Origin: Paraburkholderia phenazinium
GTDB taxonomy: Bacteria; Pseudomonadota; Gammaproteobacteria; Burkholderiales; Burkholderiaceae
DNA length: 64,000 bases
Direction: 5' to 3'
NCBI RefSeq assembly: GCF_900100735.1
Contig: NZ_FNCJ01000003.1
Location: 124,001-188,000, forward strand
In this document: positions 60,529 to 64,000 of the stretch, piece after piece
Layout: each line of letters begins with the position of its first letter
Numbering within the stretch: position 1 is the stretch's first letter
Made by a program: the position numbers and the translations under genes
The notes under the pieces: generated by a model
Databases searched by the model: none
The model's input: the letters and a program-made list of their open reading frames with translations, nothing else
Told to the model about the DNA's origin: nothing

Positions 60529-60873
60529 ATGGTGCAGATACTCGAGGGAGTGGCCGTTCTCGGCGCATTTACCCTTTATATGATCCCGTCGATCGAAGCC
60601 GATGCACGCAATCGCGACGACGCCTTTGCCATCACGATGGTGAATGTCCTGCTCGGCTGGACGGTGATTGGCTGGATCGCGGCCTTTATGTGGGCGCGCC
60701 GTCCGGCGAGCGAGAAGCGTTTGACCCATCTGGTGCAGCGGACCCGCCGCGCGGTGGCGCGGGTTACGATCGCAAAACTGGTCGCGCACGCCGAGCTTCG
60801 TGCCGCATTGCAGCGGCGCATGACCGGCAAGCTGCGCGTGCGCTCCCGTGCTGTATTGGCGCGTCAGTCCTGA
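60529..60873 (+). CDS. Superinfection-immunity-domain membrane protein
   Basis: A 114-residue protein. Two helices (ILEGVAVLGAFTLYMIPSIEADARNR and AFAITMVNVLLGWTVIGWIAAFMWA) carry the superinfection-immunity domain pattern Y-x-x-P ... R ... N-x-x-LGWT-x-x-GW. The domain is named after phage T4 Imm, which blocks DNA injection, but it is common in chromosomes with no phage link. The C-terminal 55 residues are strongly basic and cytoplasmic. GAGGTGA precedes the ATG. It overlaps the convergent small gene by 10 bases. Confidence 0.78.
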   Translation: MVQILEGVAVLGAFTLYMIPSIEADARNRDDAFAITMVNVLLGWTVIGWIAAFMWARRPASEKRLTHLVQRTRRAVARVTIAKLVAHAELRAALQRRMTGKLRVRSRAVLARQS

Positions 60874-61154
60874 GCCGGGGTCGCGGTGCCCGTAGTTGCG
60901 TCGCCGCTGAACGGTTTGGCGGCGCCTTCGAGAAAGCGGCGCGTCGCTTCGAACGACTGCAGCATTTGATCGGGCCACGGTGTTTGCAGCATGACGGCCT
61001 GATGGTTTTCGAAGGCGCTCGTCAGCAGCTTTGAAAGCTCGGGCGATTGCAGGTGGCGCAGCAGCACGCTCACCGCAATGGCGGTCGCCTGACTGGCGCC
61101 GGCCGTCTGCAGTTCGGACGTGGTGAGGGCGGCGAGTTGTTTGTTGATGTCCAT
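60864..61154 (-). CDS. Small hypothetical protein
   Basis: A 96-residue helical cytoplasmic protein (MDINKQLAALTTSELQTAGASQATAIAVSVLLRHLQSPELSKLLTSAFENHQ) with a Gly/Thr/Ala-rich tail. I do not recognise the family. The frame is open to 61379, but the upstream part is Gly- and Cys-rich and not convincing; ATG 61154 begins the ordered part. Confidence 0.55.
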   Translation of the reverse strand: MDINKQLAALTTSELQTAGASQATAIAVSVLLRHLQSPELSKLLTSAFENHQAVMLQTPWPDQMLQSFEATRRFLEGAAKPFSGDATTGTATPAQD

Positions 61155-61781
61155 GATTGCAAAACGAAAGTTGTGGATGATACCGCGCCCCTCAGGCCCG
61201 GACAACCCGTGGGACGGCGCCTGCGCTCGTGGCTTCGGCGCGCCGCCACCGCCACAGTTACAGCCCAATCCAGCGATTTCATATAATTTGGGTTTTACCA
61301 TCAATAGCCGGAGATTATGCCGCGCGTGATCGCTACGATTGGGCCGCTTAGTAAAAAACTCATGGCGAAGCGATTTCAAGCCGGTTTGAACGGCATTATT
61401 GACCGTAAGCCATATGCATAAAAGTGCTTATGCGCAAACGTAAAATCGCTCTAAGGATTCGATAAATCACCAGAGTTAGCTCGTTTTTACGGGCACTATG
61501 TCTTCGCCTATGGGCACGAGGCGCCGCCGCAAGCTGCTTGCGTCAACTGTCGCGGCCACACCGCACCGCCATTCCTCCGTTCAATAAGCGCGTCACCATT
61601 CTTCAATTGATCGAGCATCGTTAAACACGCGCGGCTCACGATTCACTTGAGTTTCGAATCCCGACGCGTTAAATTCGGCTCGCACGCCGCGGGCGCTGCC
61701 AAACAAATCCTGACGAAATACATACAGTTGCATACCGTTGAGCGGGTTCAGGAACTCGCCGCAGGTCATTTAAGGATAGCG
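61155..61781. other. Long intergenic region before the SPFH operon
   Basis: About 625 bases, AT-rich in the middle. A TTACAG-18-TATAAT promoter-like pair lies near 61256-61286 on the plus strand. GCATAA / TTATGC (61416-61433) is a short inverted repeat. The right part should hold the promoter of the SPFH pair. No gene recognised. Confidence 0.4.
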
Positions 61782-63689
61782 ATGTTGCATCAGGTGCAAA
61801 GCGACGAAGAAACCACGCGCAGCTATCCCGTTTCTGCCATGCGGATCGCCTCGATCAGTCTGGCGCTGGCTGTAGTGCTCGGCGTGCTGCCCCTGCTGCG
61901 GGGTGGCTGGTTCGATATCCGCTGGTGCGCCGCCTTGTCGAGCGCATGGCTCGATGTGTTCACGGTCGCGCTCGCGGCCCGGCTGGCCAATACGGGCGGC
62001 CGGCACACTGCCACGAGTTCTGCTCAAGCTTCTTCTCAACCATTAGGCTTGCAGGTCTGGCGCCTCGCATGGTGGCGCGCGGCCGCTTCGGCGGTGCTCT
62101 CGACGTTGCGCGCGATCCGCTGGCAGCCTTGGGCGGTGCTGGTGTGCGCCGCGCTCGCGGTGGCAGTGGCCTCGTTCGCGTGGCAGCCGCCGGTTCAGTT
62201 TGAGTTGGCCGCCGTCTTGCGCCCGCCTGGCGCTGCGCTGATTGCCGGTCTCGCTGCGTTCGCGCTGGCGTTTGGCACGCTCGTCGCCGAGTTGTTCTTC
62301 TCGATGCATGCCGAGCGCGGCCGCGCCTGGGCGTCGCTCGCCAATGTGCTGCGCGCCGCACTGCTTAGCGCGCTGGTCGCGGCGATCTGCGCGGTGTTGC
62401 TTGCGTACGCAGGCTTTGCTGCCCAGTGGCCCGTGCGGGCCATTGCGGTTTTCAGCGCGGCGATTGCCGCCGAATTCGCACTGCGCGCCGTGTTCTCCTG
62501 GTTCGCGCCGCCGCAGATGCGCAGTGGCGACGCCAGCGTGCCCGATAGCCTGGTGGCAAGCCTGCTGCGTCTGCGGCCCTCGCCGCTGGCGCGCTTTAGC
62601 GCGCAACTGCGCAGCCGCTACGGCATCGACTTGCGTCAGAACTGGGTGTTGCAAAGCGTTGTGCGCCTGCTGCCCGCGGCGCTCGGCACGATTGTGGTGT
62701 GTGCGTGGCTGCTGACGGGCGTCGTGATCCTGGGCCCGGAGCAGCGTGCCGTCTATGAGCGCTTCGGTGCGCCGGTCGCGGTGTGGCAGCCGGGGCTGCA
62801 TGTGGCGCTGCCCTGGCCGTTCGGCAAGGCGCGCGCCATCGACAACGGCGCGGTCCATCAACTGGTCGTGTCCGGCTCGCCCGAGGATAGCGCTGGCGCC
62901 TCTCCGCTGGTGCCCGCCGACGCCCAGACCCCCGAGCAACTGAACCGTCTGTGGGATGTCGTGCACGAAGGTGAAACGAGCCAGGTGATTGCGGGCGCGA
63001 GCGGCGACCGGCAGAACTTCCAGATCGTCAGTGCCGATGTGCGGCTCGATTACCGCATTGGTCTCTCGGATGCCGCGGCGCGTGCTTCGCTGTATCGCGC
63101 GGACGACGTGCCGGCCACCGTGCGGGCGATTGCGAATCGCGAGGTGGTGCGCTATCTGGCGTCGCACACGCTCGACTCGCTGCTCGAAACGCGTCAGACC
63201 GTGATGGCCGATACCTTGCGCCGCGCGGTGCAGGTGCAGCTCGACGGCATCTCGAGCGGCATCGAAGTGGTGGCGGTGGTGATCGAAAGCGTGCATCCGC
63301 CGGCAGGCGCTTCGGCGGCGTGGCACAGCGTGCAGGCCGCGCAGATCCGCGCCGAGGCGAGCGTGGCACAGGCGCAGGGACTCGCCGCCCAGTCGCTCGG
63401 CGACGCCCAGCAGCAGGCGCAGACCGCGGTCACGCAAGCCGACGCGCAAGCGGCCGATATCACTTCGGCCGCCCAGGTGCAGCAAACCAGTTTCAATGCC
63501 GACATGATCGCCGCCCAGGCGGGCGGTCCGGCGTTCGTGCTCGAGTACTACTTGCACAACCTGCAGAAAGGCTTGCAGAACGCTCATGTGACGGTGATCG
63601 ACGACCGCCTGGTCGAAGGGAATCGCGCCACCATCGACCTGCGCTCGTACGGCGCCGGCGACGCGGCCGGCGCGCGGCGGGTTTATTGA
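61782..63689 (+). CDS. Membrane-anchored SPFH/HflK-like protein with multi-helix N-terminus
   Basis: A 635-residue protein. The first about 300 residues contain several hydrophobic helices (ISLALAVVLGVLPLLRGGWF, PWAVLVCAALAVAVASFAW, ALIAGLAAFALAFGTLVAELFF, SALVAAICAVLLAYAGFAA). A further helix (LGTIVVCAWLLTGVVIL) leads into an SPFH/band-7 domain: GPEQRAVYERFGAPVAVWQPGLHVALPWPFGKARAI, then a helical Ala/Gln-rich flotillin-like segment (AAQIRAEASVAQAQGLAAQSLGDAQQQAQ). It is HflK-like but much longer than HflK (about 420 residues). AAGGA precedes ATG 61782. A second SPFH gene follows by 55 bases, suggesting a heteromeric membrane ring like HflKC. Confidence 0.85.
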   Translation: MLHQVQSDEETTRSYPVSAMRIASISLALAVVLGVLPLLRGGWFDIRWCAALSSAWLDVFTVALAARLANTGGRHTATSSAQASSQPLGLQVWRLAWWRAAASAVLSTLRAIRWQPWAVLVCAALAVAVASFAWQPPVQFELAAVLRPPGAALIAGLAAFALAFGTLVAELFFSMHAERGRAWASLANVLRAALLSALVAAICAVLLAYAGFAAQWPVRAIAVFSAAIAAEFALRAVFSWFAPPQMRSGDASVPDSLVASLLRLRPSPLARFSAQLRSRYGIDLRQNWVLQSVVRLLPAALGTIVVCAWLLTGVVILGPEQRAVYERFGAPVAVWQPGLHVALPWPFGKARAIDNGAVHQLVVSGSPEDSAGASPLVPADAQTPEQLNRLWDVVHEGETSQVIAGASGDRQNFQIVSADVRLDYRIGLSDAAARASLYRADDVPATVRAIANREVVRYLASHTLDSLLETRQTVMADTLRRAVQVQLDGISSGIEVVAVVIESVHPPAGASAAWHSVQAAQIRAEASVAQAQGLAAQSLGDAQQQAQTAVTQADAQAADITSAAQVQQTSFNADMIAAQAGGPAFVLEYYLHNLQKGLQNAHVTVIDDRLVEGNRATIDLRSYGAGDAAGARRVY

Positions 63690-63744
63690 TGGTGGCGCGC
63701 GGCACATGCCGCTTGGCATCGTACAGATTGCTTCGGGGGATATT

Positions 63745-64000
63745 GTGAGTTTGAATCATTCGCACGCGCACGGTCATGCGCATCACCACCATCATCACGG
63801 CGGAGGTGACGCGCACGGCCATGGCGGCGCTGCAGCCGGCGGCCCCGGGTTCTACTGGCGCGTCGCGCTCGCGGCGCTGTGCGTCGTCATTGCGTTCGCG
63901 GTCGCGAGCTTCATTCAGGTGCAGGCTGGCCAGGCCACCGTGGTCACCCGCTTTGGCGAGCCGGTGCGTGTGCTGCTCCAGCCCGGTCTCGCGTGGCGCT
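63745..64000 (+). CDS. SPFH/HflC-like protein with histidine-rich N-terminus (partial)
   Basis: The first 85 residues of a protein cut by the right edge. It opens with a histidine-rich cytoplasmic segment (NHSHAHGHAHHHHHHGGGDAHG, 10 His in the first 20 residues), then one membrane helix (FYWRVALAALCVVIAFAVASFI) and an SPFH start QVQAGQATVVTRFGEPVRVLLQPGLAW. GTG at 63745 follows GGGGGA and is preferred over an earlier in-frame codon. It is the likely partner of the preceding SPFH protein. The His-tract suggests binding of Zn, Ni, Cu or Co, as in some metal chaperones. Confidence 0.8.
   Translation, partial: MSLNHSHAHGHAHHHHHHGGGDAHGHGGAAAGGPGFYWRVALAALCVVIAFAVASFIQVQAGQATVVTRFGEPVRVLLQPGLAWR

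Noticed and set aside
62043..63719. 558-codon open frame on the minus strand
   Set aside because: Antisense shadow of the SPFH gene, rich in Arg, His and Gln, no recognisable domain.
1..64000. CRISPR arrays, insertion sequences, tRNA or rRNA genes, attachment sites
   Set aside because: I looked on both strands and saw no regular spaced repeats, transposase or integrase motifs, or tRNA-like cloverleaf signals; short or degenerate cases could be missed by eye.

Overview
The window looks like a chromosomal segment of a GC-rich betaproteobacterium of the order Burkholderiales, most like Burkholderia, Paraburkholderia or Caballeronia. This rests on codon and base composition, on protein families typical of that group (DUF3348/DUF802/DUF2894, DUF2322, MetR-MetE, MipA/OmpV) and on the many LysR regulators paired with MFS transporters. 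I see no insertion sequence, prophage, CRISPR array, tRNA or rRNA. Family names come from recognising sequence motifs, not from a database search.

Layout. 1-7.2 kb: partial queuosine-precursor transporter (yhhQ), LysR regulator, FemAB/BioF2-like acetyltransferase, NTF2-like protein, NHL beta-propeller, an Old Yellow Enzyme with a divergent LysR regulator, and a peroxiredoxin-like protein. 7.5-11.7 kb: a tightly packed four-gene unit, DUF3348 / DUF802 / MotB-OmpA-like / DUF2894. It encodes a MotA/ExbB-like inner-membrane protein with a very long helical tail, and a MotB-like peptidoglycan-binding partner with an aspartate at the start of its membrane helix. This is the strongest candidate for an undescribed system. 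11.8-16 kb: HxlR regulator and glutathione transferase, a stand-alone second copy of the beta sliding clamp (dnaN) behind an operator-like palindrome, and a secreted GH18 chitinase. 16.1-25.4 kb: metabolic and membrane genes, including two genes inactivated by internal deletions (an MFS transporter and a TonB-dependent receptor). 25.6-27.6 kb: a nickel/cobalt permease behind a cobalamin riboswitch, and a GNAT acetyltransferase.

27.7-36.2 kb: a KfrA-like coiled-coil DNA-binding protein with decapeptide repeats; a carotenoid oxygenase behind twin TACCCGGGTA sites; and a run of genes for a periplasmic binding protein, a citrate-type MFS carrier and a TctD/TctE-like two-component system, followed by a convergent cytochrome b561. 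36.7-38.6 kb: an organic-peroxide module (ohr, msrA, one-cysteine OhrR/MarR) tied together by repeated TCGCATGCGA operators. 38.6-44.1 kb: metR-metE followed by a cobalamin riboswitch and btuB. With the riboswitch-controlled cobalt permease at 26 kb, this window holds several parts of a B12/methionine economy.

44.1-64 kb: several MFS exporters with LysR regulators, MipA/OmpV, a DUF4430 (transcobalamin-like fold) protein, an aconitase-family enzyme whose swivel domain precedes its catalytic domain, an orphan sensor kinase with a degenerate H-box, a second glutathione transferase, a superinfection-immunity-domain membrane protein, and a pair of SPFH (HflK/HflC-like) proteins, the second of which has a histidine-rich N-terminus and runs off the window.
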